Of a DNA stretch of 44,120 bases, positions 20,225-32,615 are shown one piece after another (position 1 is the stretch's first letter; each line of letters opens with the position of its first letter). A program made the translations under genes and the position numbers. The stretch lies in assembly GCA_015852425.1 (NCBI GenBank), contig JAAAIG010000254.1, positions 1-44,120 of the forward strand, read 5' to 3'. A model generated the notes under the pieces. The model did not search any database and was not told the origin of the DNA. It saw nothing but the letters and a program-made list of their open reading frames with translations. The stretch is from Gryganskiella cystojenkinii (taxonomy: Eukaryota; Mortierellomycota; Mortierellomycetes; Mortierellales; Mortierellaceae).

Positions 20225-23200
20225 TTACTCCAAACTGTTTTCAATAAGTGTCGCTTCTTCAGAGATACTGGGTAAGGGATCCTTTCGCAGGACCTGAAGA
20301 ACCTCGTGCAACTTTGACTTTGCAGCAGAGGAGTAGCACGATGTGCCTAAGTCGTAATAAAAAAATCACGGGAGGATTAGTTTGATCCCGATTAAAAGGT
20401 ATGTAGCCTAAGAGTTAGAATATGAATACGAAAGGAAAGGCACGACTTTACCTTTAATCTTGCCAATAATGGTCGTCATGAGCTGTAATCCTTGGTTACG
20501 GATGCTGACGTACTTGAAATCTCTCAAACTGCCCTCCAATAAACTGTCAAAGATCTGAATCAATGCCGCATCGGACAAAGCAGCTCCATTTGTGGCCAGA
20601 TCCGTCTTGGTAAAAAAGTTCTCGAGCGATTCCAAGAGTCCAGCGCGCACATTCCAAATGTTTCGCACCAAGGCAGTTGACACCCTTTCCACAAACTCGG
20701 GTGCCCATTGATCTAATTAGCAGAACGTCATCGAGGACTCGACAGTTAGAACTTGGATTCCGTGACAGGACACCGTCAACAGACAAATTTCATTCGTACA
20801 AAACCTACCCTGCAATAGTGGGTTCCTGGTCCAAGACAATCCCAGAGCCTTGGCAGCACTGGCCATCACAACCAACTGCAGTGGCTTCTCCATCTCTTCG
20901 TCTTCGCCATCCTCATCCTCCTTGTTTTCAAGGATTGTAAACAGCATGGACTTGACCTCGACATAATAATCGACTTCCTCGAACGTATCCAAGAACTTGC
21001 CAAGGGCATCGATAGTATAGCGACGGTACTGCTTGTTGACTTTTTTGCTCTCACGCAAGAGTACCTATAAAACGACAAGAAACAGAAACTCTGCTGTGTC
21101 AACCCACAAAATATCGACTACGAACAATAAATCTTTGGGATGGCACTTGTCTTCTTTACCTTTGCAATCTCCTGCAGCTTGTCATTCTTTCCGACAAAGT
21201 AATCCTTGGATGAGGCAGTGATAGCAGCCAATAACTCGACCACATGCTCCTTTCCTTGCCATGTTCGACCCGAGAGTCCATCAATAATAAGAGGCAAAAG
21301 TGCGTCCAGATCACGACTCAAATCTAGAACCGATTTAAAAGTAAATGGAGTCGTTAGAGGCCAAAAATATTCTCCGCCAATTCTTCAAAACATTGCTTGA
21401 ACATGCACATTTACCCATGACATCAGAGACACCCTTGAGTGCTTGCGCCGATTGCTTCTTTGCGTTCCATGATGCCGAAGTCAACTGCTTGGAAAGCGTC
21501 TCAACCAACTCTGTTGCGTAAAGCTTAACAGCTGAGGACGAGCCATTGGTATGCTCCTCCCAAACCTCCTTCCAAATAGCATTGATATCCTTATTGGGAT
21601 CGAACGTGCCGTAGTAAACGATGGGCAAGATGCTCGATGCAACTCCCTTGAATCTGTCTGCAGCATTTTTGGAGATCTCACGGATAGTAATCGCAGGAAC
21701 GGATCGAAGCTCCTCATCTATCATGAAAAGAAGGGATGTTAGAACTATCGAGGCAACGGAGAACTGTCGCACATGTGCATCTGACGTGTAGGTCTTACCT
21801 TCAGTGGCCAAATAGTTCTCTCCTTGACGTTCCACAAACTTGACCAAGGCAGCATCAGTCACTAGTCTGGAGAGGTAGCCGACAGCAACAGCATAGGACT
21901 TGCGAACAGCAGGCGATTTGTCCTTGAGCGCAGATCCAAGAGTCTTCAGAATAGCATCGCTGTAAGGTCTCATCACGGCAGGTTTCTTAATGCAGATAGA
22001 AACGAGCAAATGAGCACATCCAGCCTATAAAAAATTGGGGCAAAATACGTTAGAGGCAGTGCTTCCTTCATACACAGAAAAACGGCTGGACAAGAACTCG
22101 GAGACGGTTACCTTCGTTGGAAGCCCCACAGCCTTCCTGATCATTGTCGAAAGCTGAGCAGAGAGTTCGCTCATAACCTTATCGTCAATGTTCTCGATAC
22201 AAGCCTCGATACCCTCCATCTATAGTTATTTTTTTAAAAAAAAATATGGTTCAGCATTCGTGGCAGGTCCCCAGCTTGAGATGCTGCCCCCATGTAATCT
22301 TCGCTTACCATTGGTGACAACTTTGTGGCGTTCAATCGAGCGCTTTCCAACTGCTCCTGTGAGACTTGATATTTTTCAGTATGAAAACTCAAATAGTCTA
22401 GGAAAAACAAGAATAAAAAACCAGGTCTGTCAATAAGAAGAGGCAACAAATGCACGCGCTAACCGCGTACCAGTGGAACCGAACGTTTCAACACTTACTC
22501 ATCATTTGAGGCTCCATGGACGTGAGACCCTCCAACAAGGCTCCAACGATCAGTGGGATGTGAGAACGAAGAAGAGGACCTGCCTGCTTGCAAATCTTGA
22601 GGATCGTCGTCAAACTGAACTTTGAGACCTCCTCAGCACTGGACAGCAAACCCTTTTGGACCAAAAATGGAATCATGATATCCAGTACCCTTTGACCCTC
22701 TGCTGCTGTAACATGTTTAGGATCACAGTACTTGACAGTCATGAGTGTCAAGGCCCTGCAGGTCTTGAAGGCTGCCAATCTCACACTCTCCTTGATGTCG
22801 TCCAAAGCACGGAAGGACATCATCCAAATGTTTTCGAGATACTTTTCAATCTCTTCCACTGATCGACCTTGGAGCAGATCTGCCATGGCGGCACAACTGT
22901 TATTCAATAAGGAGTAAGAATGAGTCAGCAAACCATTCCCTCAGCCATAATTGGAAAATCGTCCCAATATTCGATATCTAATTCTTACCTGGATTCGCGA
23001 GTTCTCCAAGCTCTGGCACCCATGCCTTCCAAGAGATCACGGATGATGACGTCAAAGTACTCTTGGACAGCCTTCTTGGGCTCCTTGACAAGAGCTCTCC
23101 AAATACTCGTCATGGCTTCGTTGACCTTGGGATTAGGATCATACTGGTACCGGTACAGACGAGGGATCAAAGTCGCCAAATGAGGCTTTAATTCAGCCTC

Positions 23201-26200
23201 AGCTTGAGAGACAATCGATGAAAAGCCAAAGGCGGCTCCCTTTCTCGACTGCCACATCGAGTTGTGACTCGCCAGGTGCATAAACTTGTAAACCAGCTCG
23301 GGTTGGTTCATGTCACTCGCCAAGGACAAGATAGACTGGTAGGTCGAAAGCGAAGAACCGTCGGGAGCTTGACCCAAAGCATTGCCATCAAAGAGTTCGG
23401 TATCACCAGTAACTTTTTGAGCTGGCTTCTTGCCTTCGCCGAACATGCCAACGAGCGATCCAACCAACTGGCTCCTGATGGACTGGTCACCTAGCTCGTA
23501 AACCAGACCGATACCCTTGGAAGCAATCTCTTGAGTCAGCTCTAAATTGATAATATAAAAAAAAGTACAGTTGTCAGATTTCCAATCTATCGAAACTAGT
23601 CCTGTGTGTATGCTGACGAAATCGTCCATACCATCACGATCAGAAAGCAAGCTTGAGAAGACGGAATGAAGCCTAGGAAGTTGGAGCTAAGATTCAAAAA
23701 ATAAATTAGTTTGCATCGTGACTTCAATCACGCAGTCGGAAGGACAGTTCAGATCGTCTATCTCCTTACCTTGACGCTGGGGTGGGTGGAACAAAACTTG
23801 ACAAGGGAAAGCAACCAGATACAGGCAGCTTTCTTTGTCGCCGCCTTTGGAGAGGGCGCCAAATCGTTCAAGATAGTCGCCAGGATAGCGTCCATGACCT
23901 CGTCGTTGACATGCTGCTGTACCGGTTCCTTATCTGCAACATCAGCAAAGACGTCCATCGCGGTACATTGCCAACCGGCGCCAATACAGGCGATTGCCTC
24001 TCCGATCGTGAAGTTGACCTCGGTTTGCTTAGTCTGCTTAGGTCCGAAATCGTAAAAGAACTTCAAGATTTCGGGGGCCTGCACAGGATTGCCAACACCG
24101 ATGTGACCCAATGCGGCGATGGCGTACTCTTGTGTCTTGATATCCTTTGTATCCTTCGCGGTCGCAATGAGTTTTTCGATGTCCTTTGCAGGGTCAGCGG
24201 AGGGGATAACACCATAGCGACCAATCTCGCCCAGAGCGATGCAAGCGCCACTGACAAACAGATTTTGCTTCGAGTCCAGGTCCTCGACGATCAAACGGAT
24301 AGCCTCCTCGAACTCTGAACGAGGAAGGATATCGAAAGCTGTGCCAGGGTATCGGTACAACAGTCGGCCGAGAATGTAACCCACCGACAAAATGCTACCG
24401 TGTCTCTGTTCTGCAGTAGTCTACTTCCCACAAATCCATCCTAGTCAGTACTTGGTATCATTTACGAATAACTTGCATTATTGTTCTTGACAAAACAAAC
24501 TTGTGCATACCTGTTTGGTCGTATCCTTGATCATAGTAGTCAAATCGCAGAAGAACTCTTGGAAGACCTGTCGCTGAGGATTCTCCTCACCAAGGTGGTC
24601 CGTCGCGACAATACCGATAATGTGGGCGACCGCTTGACGAGACTCGACTTTGGGAGATCCGATGTACGGCTATGAAAGAATCGTTACGGTTAGTAGGGCT
24701 ATTATCATTTGCAAAGGATGAAAGTCTAATAAAAATTCATCCATTACCTTGAACCAATTGAGACGATGCGAGTACTGCTGAGACAAGCTGCTGGGAGCAA
24801 GAGAAAATAGCTCAAGCAAACAGGTCAACGCGGTCGAATGCAAGTTCTTGTCTATAGTTGACACGGCAACATTGAGATTAGTTAAACTACAGAAAGAGAA
24901 CAGGATCGGTTGGTTCTTACGTCATATCCTTGGCCACATACCAAGCGGTCCTTGATGGTTGAGGGCAATCTCAAGAAAAGAGATGTAGCTGGCTAGCGTT
25001 TTTTGCTCGTTATCGATCTGGCTCTCCTTGTCCCACATCTCCTTGAGCCAAGCCTTCACTTTTCTCCTAGTCACAGGAGTAAAGACAAATTGTTGCAACT
25101 CGTACTCGTTTGAGGATTCCTCGATAATAACATCAGGATCCGCACTGGTGATGAGCAAACGACGGAAAAACTCCAAGATATGGATAAAGACCTCAGAAGG
25201 GAAGCCCATAATGAAGGCCTTGCCAAAGGTCGGTTTTGAGTGGACCTCATCCGCACGGTTCTGCAAGGCCCTGGACTTGAAATTGATCATCTCCACGAGC
25301 TTGATAAAGTCAGGCAAGATCGATACACCACCAGAGGCCTCGTTCTCGGCGAGAATCCCAGCAGTAGGGAATGTCAACCCTCTCTTGGCCTCCTCTCTGA
25401 TCTCCAGCTTTTCGTCCGCAACGGTCATGAGACACACGTACTTGGATGAGATGTCGGAGAATTCAAAGAGTCCAGTTGCATATTTGACGGCGCAGAAACG
25501 AGCTTGGTGTTCCTCCTATTAAAAGACCAAACAGACATATTTAGTAAAGAGCAAAAAAGCATCCTTGTCAAAAGTTTGTGGTTTCACTGTGTTGGTGAAT
25601 CGCGTACCTTGTTCATGTTCAGCTCAATGATCGTGACAAGTTTCTTGATATCGTCTTCGGTTGCCCAGTCTTTCAATGGTTGGAAGGCATCCAACATGGT
25701 GCAGATTGACTCTTGGATATACGTTCTCACGTTCGGTGGCTGGGTCGCCAGCTGATCGAAAAATCCCTCGACGATCGACAGATCCTTCCTGAAAATGGCT
25801 GGAATTCGCTTCGAGATCAAACTGATGGCAACATAAGCGAATCCCTTGGCGGCTTCGCTCTCCATGCCCTTGACATCCTCATTTTCCCTGGTGTACTTAA
25901 GCAATCCAGAGACGAGGACAGGTGCAATGGGTGCCAAAGCCGCTTCCGAACTCATTCTCGCCATCCACTGCACAAAGGCCATTCCTGCCATCACGAGTTT
26001 GGTGTTTGTTTTGGGGCCATAGAGACAGTCAAAAGAGACTTGGAGTGCTGAGGGGAAAGATTCGGACGCTGTCTTCGATTTGGTTAGGTACCCCATAATC
26101 TTGAGCTTGACAACATTTGAGCTCTGCTGTCTAAACAGAGCTTCTTGGCCTAAGATAAATGGAAACCTAGGTCAGATTCATAATGATGCGGACATTGAGA

Positions 26201-27783
26201 TGGTAGTTAGACTTCAACAACTTCATACCTGGCACGGGCTTTCCTCTGTTGGAACCCTGGAACATTTGGTATAGGCGATCGACCACAAGTTTCTCTTCCA
26301 AATCGGGCATTTTGATACGCTTTAGTCCGTCCTCGCCCATACTGGATGCTTCGTAATATGAATCTCCAGTTGCAGCGATCAACGCGATGAATCGTTCCAA
26401 CTGTACAGGCAATGGTAATGCATCTGGAAACGCCGTTGTCGAACAGATAAAACGGAGAGCGCCAGTCTACAAAAGAGACGAATGGTCAATAAAGAGATTC
26501 CGAGTTGTTTCAAAGTAAGAAAGAGAAAACAAAAAAGAGGATGACTTATGCTCTTACCTTGACATTCTTGAGCTCGCTCGAGTTAGCCCAAGCCGCCTTT
26601 CCACTGTTGGTGGTGTTGAGCACCGACTGAGGGCTCATGCCGTCGGGAGCAGTCGAAGCAGGTGCCAAGGGTGTTGCGGTAGCGGCGCCTGTCATTGGAC
26701 TAAAACAATTTCGTAGGAAAAGGGTCCAAAAGCATGAGTTGGTAACTGACTCATAGGTAATTACAATGTAGATCGGCAGGTGTTTGATCTCACCTTGTTG
26801 GTCCCGATTCACTCGCTCCATGGTTATGTCCAGTAGGTGTGTGAATGATGGGCTGACGATATAAAAGCACATCCTGGAAACGGACCAGAATACAGATCGC
26901 GTCCGCAGGGTGGGCCAAGAATTCATAAGGATCCGATGTTGTGTTATCCTCATTATGCTGCTTGATCTGTGCCAAGGCCTATCATTGTTCCGCATGATTG
27001 AAAATCGTTAGAATCTCGTGAAAAGCTCACCTCGTTCGTTATTCGATGGGATGAACACCTACGGGGAGAATCATGTGCAAGATCGTTGTCTGTTGTGCCG
27101 CCGGTCTCTGAGAAATGCCCTTGATTAGTTTTGGAAGAGCAGTGATTTTCTCCTATTTTTGGAAGTCGATAGTTACTCGAGTCATGTTAGATGGAGTTGG
27201 TTGTATTATTAAATTCTCTGGATCGCAAAACGCGTTGACTTGTCGACTGGACTTACATCCAACTCGACTCGTTCGAACCCAAGCTCGAGGTAGATCAAGG
27301 TGAAATTTTTGACGAGAACCGAGCTGTTGTCGGCAAACTGTTGTAACAATGGGGTCAAGGGTAGTTTGATCGAAGGTTTAGGTCTGATCCGCTTGTTGAT
27401 ATGGGTCAAAATACCGACGACCTAAAGTGAGTAGGTTGCGGATCAAAATATGTGAGAAGATAATCGTATTATTGAGAGGTTATTTCGACTCCGAGCAGTT
27501 TGAAAAGTTATTTACTTTTGCTCGGACAGCCTCGACGGGACTGGCCAGTTTCAACAGGACTGGACACAGGAATGTACCAAGGGTCTTTTCCAGTTGCGCA
27601 TCAGTCTCTGCCAGGGCGAATCGTAACTCGACATTATCGAGCAGTTCTGGATTAGATTAGTCAGAAGCGAAATGAAATGAGGGGGAAGTGGTGGTCAGTT
27701 TCCTCAAAGAACACAAAAAGATTGGTCCGAGTTTATTGATAGAGTCCAAAGAAGTGACATTTACGAAGATCCTTGTCGGCCAT
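20225..27783 (-). CDS. ECM29: Proteasome adaptor and scaffold protein Ecm29
   Basis: Twenty-three exons join in frame to 1829 residues (human 1845, yeast 1868): 27783-27765, 27646-27516, 27421-27257, 27107-27063, 26978-26794, 26699-26558, 26466-26229, 26149-25608, 25515-24942, 24851-24748, 24669-24511, 24420-23770, 23686-23632, 23541-22989, 22896-22499, 22397-22309, 22219-22112, 22024-21799, 21717-21415, 21323-21160, 21064-20809, 20712-20452 and 20346-20225. Ecm29 is a HEAT-repeat solenoid that binds the 26S proteasome, checks its assembly and links it to other cell components. Landmarks are LLDNVELRFALAETDAQLE, THINKRIRPKPSIKLP, VADEKLEIREEAKRGL, LASDMNQPELVYKFMHLASH, RKGAAFGFSSI, IPRLYRYQYDPNPKVNEAM and SARLNATKLSPMMEGIEACI. 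It starts with a 19-nt exon (MADKDL). Some small exons may be off by a few bases. Confidence 0.94.
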
Positions 27784-27915
27784 GATGACTTGTGAAACTA
27801 CACTCTTGCTGGGAAGGAGACGATGAAGATCAAGGAAAGTGAAAAAGACAAAGTACAACGAAGATGAGAGGAAAGAGGAAGTGGCGGTCAAGGCGACGCG
27901 CGTAGGAGTAGTGTA

Positions 27916-27930
27916 TGTGTGTGTGTGTGT
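27916..27930. repeat. Short (TG)n microsatellite
   Basis: About seven TG units lie 133 bp upstream of the ECM29 start. Confidence 0.85.
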
Positions 27931-28226
27931 TTGCGGATGGAGAAGAAAGATGATGATGGAAGTATGAACGGCAGAAAGGGTCTGTTAAAAAGGACAATCG
28001 TTCACCCCTCACACCTCCGCGTGTCGCCCGACGCGCGTCCAAGTGCGCGTTCCCATCTGTGACTGCGATTATTTCATGGGCTTTATTTTTGTGTCTCTTT
28101 TTTATTCAAAGCAAAAGCAAAGGTGTGTGTAATGCAAATAGTAGCAGTTTGCTGCAACGTTAAGGGAAAAAAAATATACAAGGGAGAGACGCAAGATGGA
28201 GTCGAGTAGCATAGGTCGACAAAAAA

Positions 28227-28236
28227 NNNNNNNNNN
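28227..28236. other. Assembly gap of 10 N in a poly-A run
   Basis: Ten undetermined bases sit between A runs of 6 and 17 bases, in the 3' flank of the TFIIF-alpha gene. The round size of ten suggests a placeholder rather than a measured length. The true length here is unknown. No coding exon is touched. Confidence 0.95.
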
Positions 28237-28307
28237 AAAAAAAAAAAAAAAAATAGAAAATAAAGAATGAACAACATGTCTCTTGTCCAACCGTTGATCA
28301 GTCCCAC

Positions 28308-30789
28308 TTAGAAGGCATCCTTTAAGATCAAGTGACCATCTTGAGTAGAGGCTACTTTCTTGACAATTTGAGCAAGGATACCCTTGTTGCGGGCATCCTT
28401 CCTCAACTTGCGCTTCAAGTCATTGATCAGGTCACGGGTAGTCATTTGAGGACGGCCCTTCAGAAGTGCCACAACCTCCGACTCTGTGATCAGCATCGAG
28501 TCTGTGATAGAGAAAGGAAACATTTAAAAGACGATTGATGAGCATTCAATGCGCCGCATATCCCTCTTAAATAGACATAAAATCAAACACCTTATATATA
28601 AAAGATATCTTACCATCTCCAGGAGCAGCTGTTGTGGTTGCAGCAGATGTCGAGGCTACGGCCGAACTCGACGATCGACCTTGCTCACTCGTCTCGCCAG
28701 AGACTCCTTCGACCTTGCGGCGCTTCTTGTCAGGGGCGGCTCCCGGAGAGCTAGCGCGACCAGTCGTTGCTGCTGAGGGAGAAGACGAGCGAGCACCTGT
28801 TGGAGGTGTAGGACTATGGGCACGTGCGGCTGCGGATGAAAGCGTTGACGAAGATGCCGCTGCCGAAGAGACTGCACCCTTTCCGTTGGGCTGGAGTCCC
28901 GCACTCGCGTTTCTGGGGTTTGGCATGGGTACCTTGACCTTGGTAGCTTTGGTGCTGACAGGCTTTGGTGGAGGCTTGACAGTTGCGCTAGCCTTTTTCG
29001 CAATCAGAGGTGCATTCTTGGAGTTGGTGGCAGTCTTCTTCTTTCCCTTTGCAGTTTCCTGGGATCGCAGGTTGGATTCTTCGTCCTTCATCTTTTCCAT
29101 TTCCTTGTCAATCTCATCCAGGTCAGAATCTGACGAATCTTGGTCCTGTTGTAAGTCAACATATATAGTGGTATTAATGGTGATTAGTGCACATTCTCAT
29201 AATAAACCCTTTTTCGTGACGGCCAATGTAACTGCAATGAACGAATGAACTTACACTTGCATAGGGATCCTTCTCGTCATCGCTGGCGTACACCTTGTTC
29301 TTCTCAAGCTTCAACAGAGCCTTCTTGATGACCTTTCCTGTCTCGGTCAAACCCTTCTTCTCCTCTTCGTCTTCATCTTCGTCGCTGTCCATGGACGGAC
29401 CTTGCTTTCGTCGGGGCTATCGTGGAGAAGATGGAGAAGATGGAGAAGATAATGAAACGAAAGCAGGTTAGAGTACTGTGCGAGATGTAAAACCTTGACC
29501 AGTAAAGGTAAATGTTCTTACATCGTCCTTGGCATCATCGTCGAAACCGGGCATATCAGCAGGCGCCTCTTCATCGTCCTGGAAATCTTCGTCGAAATCC
29601 ATCTCGTCCGCATCACCGTGCTTTCCTCTTTTGCGCTTGCGCTCCTTAGCTTCGTCTTCGTCATAGCTAATGACAATAATAAATTACGATGCCAGTTTAG
29701 CTGAAGATATCAAAATCTTGTAGAGGAACCATTTTCTCGAATGGATTCTAATTAGACTTACCCGGCATCGTCATCATGATCAACAGCCATGAACTGCTCG
29801 CCTTCTGCTTCATCTTCACCGCCCTCTTCGCCATCCTCGGTCTTTGCCTTCTTTGATCGCATGAGCCACCGAATACTGTTGTTTTGTTTCTGTGATTTTG
29901 TGTACTAAAAAAATAGCCAAATTTCAAAAAATAAACAAATTGTCAGTGGAGGTATTTTGGGCTTATGCCGCCACTATCAGGCCGAAGCCAAGCTCAAGCT
30001 CAAATCCTCTCTGCACACGCTTACTTGTTCCTCGGCTTCCTCGGCAGTCAAGGTAGCGTACTGAATCTTTGAGCTAAACTTGTACCACTTGTCTGCGGGC
30101 ACGACCTTGAAGCCATCATCTGTAAATACAAACAGGACATAGTCCGCATGCTGACCACCCTCGAGCTGACCCGTAAAACTGTTCTGACCGTCATCTTCCT
30201 CCACAACCCAGGGAGCCGACTCGATTTCCTTCTTTTTGCGTTCATCCTCGTTGGCGAGGTAAATCTGGCGCGTGCGCTTCTTGAACAGCATTTGCTTGTT
30301 TCGGACACCACCACCATAGGGAGCGATCAGGGCCGTATCCGCGCCTGTCGCGGGTTTCTTTTCCTCGACTGAACCAGCAGCTCCTGCTGTTGCGCCTCCA
30401 GCAGCGGCCGCTGCTGCTGCGGCAGCAGCTTCTTCCTTGTTCAGCGAGGCGTTGAAACTGGGCCGGTAATTGGCGTTGTAAAAGTTGTAGGATCGATAGT
30501 AACCTTGGTTCTCGTTGCGCTTTCGGTGAAGCTTTACAGGGCCGTTAAATGTCGCGGGGTTGACTGCCTTTCTTCCGTGAAAACGCATTACATGATGAAG
30601 CACGTCCTTGGATGTTGAACGAAGCTTGTAATCCGTGTAGGTGCCGGGAATGGGTTGGTACGCGGGTTTCTCAATAATGCGTTTGACTGGGGCAACGTGA
30701 GGAGTACCCGGGTTTGAGCTTCGACCGAGAGGCCGTTGCTGTTGCTGGCGTTGAGCCTGTGTAGGAGGGCGTCTAACAAAGAGTGGCAT
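28308..30789 (-). CDS. TFG1: Transcription initiation factor TFIIF alpha subunit (RAP74/Tfg1)
   Basis: Six exons, 30789-30025, 29904-29762, 29666-29522, 29416-29255, 29145-28614 and 28501-28308, give 646 residues (human RAP74 517, yeast Tfg1 735). TFIIF binds RNA polymerase II and helps it join the promoter. The N-terminal dimerisation barrel contains APWVVEEDDGQNSFTGQLEG and YVLFVFTDDGFKVVPADKWY (about residues 190-240). An alanine run (EEAAAAAAAAAAGG) and a charged Asp/Glu/Lys-rich middle follow, then a Ser/Pro/Ala-rich linker. The last exon is the C-terminal winged helix, LITESEVVALLKGRPQMTTR and RKDARNKGILAQIVKKVAST, which in other species contacts the CTD phosphatase Fcp1. It shares a 452-bp divergent promoter region with UMP1. 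The first ATG giving MPLFVRRPP was chosen because the upstream in-frame sequence is unlike the family. Confidence 0.95.
30395..30440. repeat. TFG1: Alanine-coding GCN repeat within TFG1
   Basis: A GCN-type repeat encodes about ten consecutive alanines in the hydrophilic loop of the TFIIF-alpha N-terminal half. Such runs vary in length between strains and seldom affect the fold. Confidence 0.8.
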
Positions 30790-31241
30790 TGAGGTACTGC
30801 GATGACGACAAATATGGACTGATTGACTGTGGATGCAGCTGATTTGGGTTCTCTTTGTTTTGCTTTTGGTTTTCTTGATGCGGACTGAACAACGCGATGC
30901 AGTCAAACAAGGCAAAGAAGAAAAAGAGATATGCAGTTCGACAGAAGCAGAAAAAAAAAAAAAAAAACGAACAGATGAAAAGAATCAGGAAATGTGCTCA
31001 GCTTTTGCACGACTTTTATATTCGTGGTGGCGTAGCATATGCGAGTAACGAGAATACTAGGACGATTCATGGCCTCGCCCAACGCGTACTATGTGACGGC
31101 GTTTTCCAAGGAATGACTGCTAGGACGCGTTGGCGTGCATGCGCAACCTCCTCTCCATTACTTTTCTTTTTGGGCTCGTCTTCATTCTTTTTCCTCTCAA
31201 CTCGACATCAACCATATTCAACAACATAAGAAATACCCAAT
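30790..31241. promoter_or_regulatory. Divergent promoter shared by TFG1 and UMP1
   Basis: 452 bp separate the two start codons. It has a run of 17 A (about 30951-30967), a TATA-like TTTTATATT (31015-31023) and a pyrimidine-rich tract (31146-31200) just before UMP1. GGTGGCGTA at 31026-31034 is a near match to the GGTGGCAAA proteasome element that yeast Rpn4 binds, but two bases differ, so I do not call it a site. Confidence 0.5.
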
Positions 31242-32069
31242 ATGGTAATGAACATGACCGCCGTCATTCACTCGCCCGATAAACCAGCACCCACAGGACA
31301 GGACACGGCTCAAAAGTGAATGACCACAACGGATAGCCTTTCTCAACAGGCTGCCTGTATTTTCTTCACACACAAGAGACCATGTCCATTACTCAAGTCA
31401 AAAAAAAAACAGGATGAACTTACGGGATGGACGTCTTGGCGCAATGGAAACGCTGCTGTGCACTTGTTCACATGGATCCCTGAATGGCATCTCGATAGCT
31501 AATGACCTCTGTTATTTCTGGGTGAAAAATAGTCTCTTCGTCTCGCACCCTCTAGCAAACCCTCGTCCGCGGGCTCAGCCTCAGTCCTCGACACCTCCAA
31601 CTCTTATGGATTGCACGATACTATGCGCTTTGGTATGCGCCAGATCGCCTCAGAGGTCACAGCAAAGCACCCGCTCGAGAACCGATTGGCCGAGTGGGAC
31701 AACACACAGCTCGAGCTCAAGATGAGCATGGCGAGAAACATGTACGGTATGCACGCACCTATCAAGATGGCCATGGAAAGATCGCTCGTCACCAAGGCCC
31801 GTGGCATCTCAATGTTGCCTCAAAAGTCCAGGAACCTTGGAGAAGAGATCTTGCTTGGCAGAGATGAGTCGATCGATTTTGAAGACTTTTTGAACAGTAA
31901 GGATTTTATCGGTGGTTTTCAATGTTAAGACGTTTAAGAAGACTGAGACAGAATAGGTAACTAATCAATGCTCCTATTTTAATTTGTGAATCATATAGCC
32001 CCTGAGCTTTCTACCGACATGGTCGATGTACACGCGGTCATGGAGCACAAGTTGGGACTTCATGTATAA
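31242..32069 (+). CDS. UMP1: Proteasome maturation factor Ump1/POMP
   Basis: Three exons, 31242-31315, 31556-31896 and 31999-32069, join in frame to 161 residues, close to yeast Ump1 (148) and human POMP (141). Ump1 is a chaperone that sits inside the half 20S proteasome, holds back dimerisation until assembly is right, and becomes its first substrate. The core reads YGLHDTMRFGMRQI, then AKHPLENRLAEWDNTQLELK, MYGMHAPIKMAMER, LPQKSRNLGEEILLGRDESI and DFEDFLNTPELSTDMVDVHA, ending HKLGLHV. The first intron uses the less common donor GTGAAT, so the first 24 residues are less certain than the rest. Two further ATG codons follow closely (residues 3 and 5). Confidence 0.93.
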
Positions 32070-32615
32070 AGACAGAAAAAAAACGGGGATGATCTGGCAG
32101 TTCAGGCTGGATACAACAGCAACACAAAAAGGGGGGAAAAAAAGTCGGGAAAAGCCTGGATACCTACCTCTCTTTGGCGGACGATTGATAGAAAGATCAA
32201 AATCGACTTCGAATAAAAGAGAAAAAAAACACGGTACACCTGCTAGTCTTCTATTATTCACAGTAAGCGTGTTTTTCTATACGCTGTCTGGTGGCATCAT
32301 GCTGTCGAGATGGAATATAAGATGCATATGGAAGAACCAGAAGGTGGAGCGCACACGAGAGGAGCACAAGAGGAACACGAGAGAAGGATCCAGATCGTAG
32401 GGTGTTATTTTTTAAAAAAGAAAAATATGCATGAAGAAAAGATGTGTCACAGCTGCGCCCCACGGTCCAGACTTTGGGTCCTCGAAATATTCGATTTTCA
32501 CCTCTTTTTTTTCTACTCGTCCTTTTCAAACACACGCACACACAAACGCCTATTTTATTCTCTGGCGAGTCTGGCCATTTCATCATCATCCTATTCTTGC
32601 TCCCCACGCGCAAAC
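32070..32615. promoter_or_regulatory. UMP1 3' flank and F-box gene 2 promoter
   Basis: This 546-bp stretch has no separate gene. The frame of the next gene stays open back to 32310, but that part is low-complexity and does not look coding, so it is treated as 5' leader. Several A runs and a pyrimidine-rich tract (32501-32530) are present. Confidence 0.5.

Larger units (their letters stand above)
27784..28307. promoter_or_regulatory. ECM29 promoter and TFIIF-alpha 3' flank
   Basis: This 524-bp stretch has no gene. It holds a short TG repeat (27916-27930), a GC-rich patch with several GCGCG words (about 27893-27900 and 28030-28048), and a long A run that contains an unresolved 10-base gap (28227-28236). 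ECM29 reads away to the left, and the TFIIF-alpha gene ends at the right border. Confidence 0.55.

Noticed and set aside
30141..30372. Plus-strand frame opposite the TFIIF-alpha exon
   Set aside because: Antisense shadow of a clearly conserved exon.
32310..32615. Upstream in-frame extension of the F-box 2 gene
   Set aside because: The extra 102 codons look like leader sequence (A and T runs, CACA repeats), and the ATG at 32616 has better context and starts recognisable protein.
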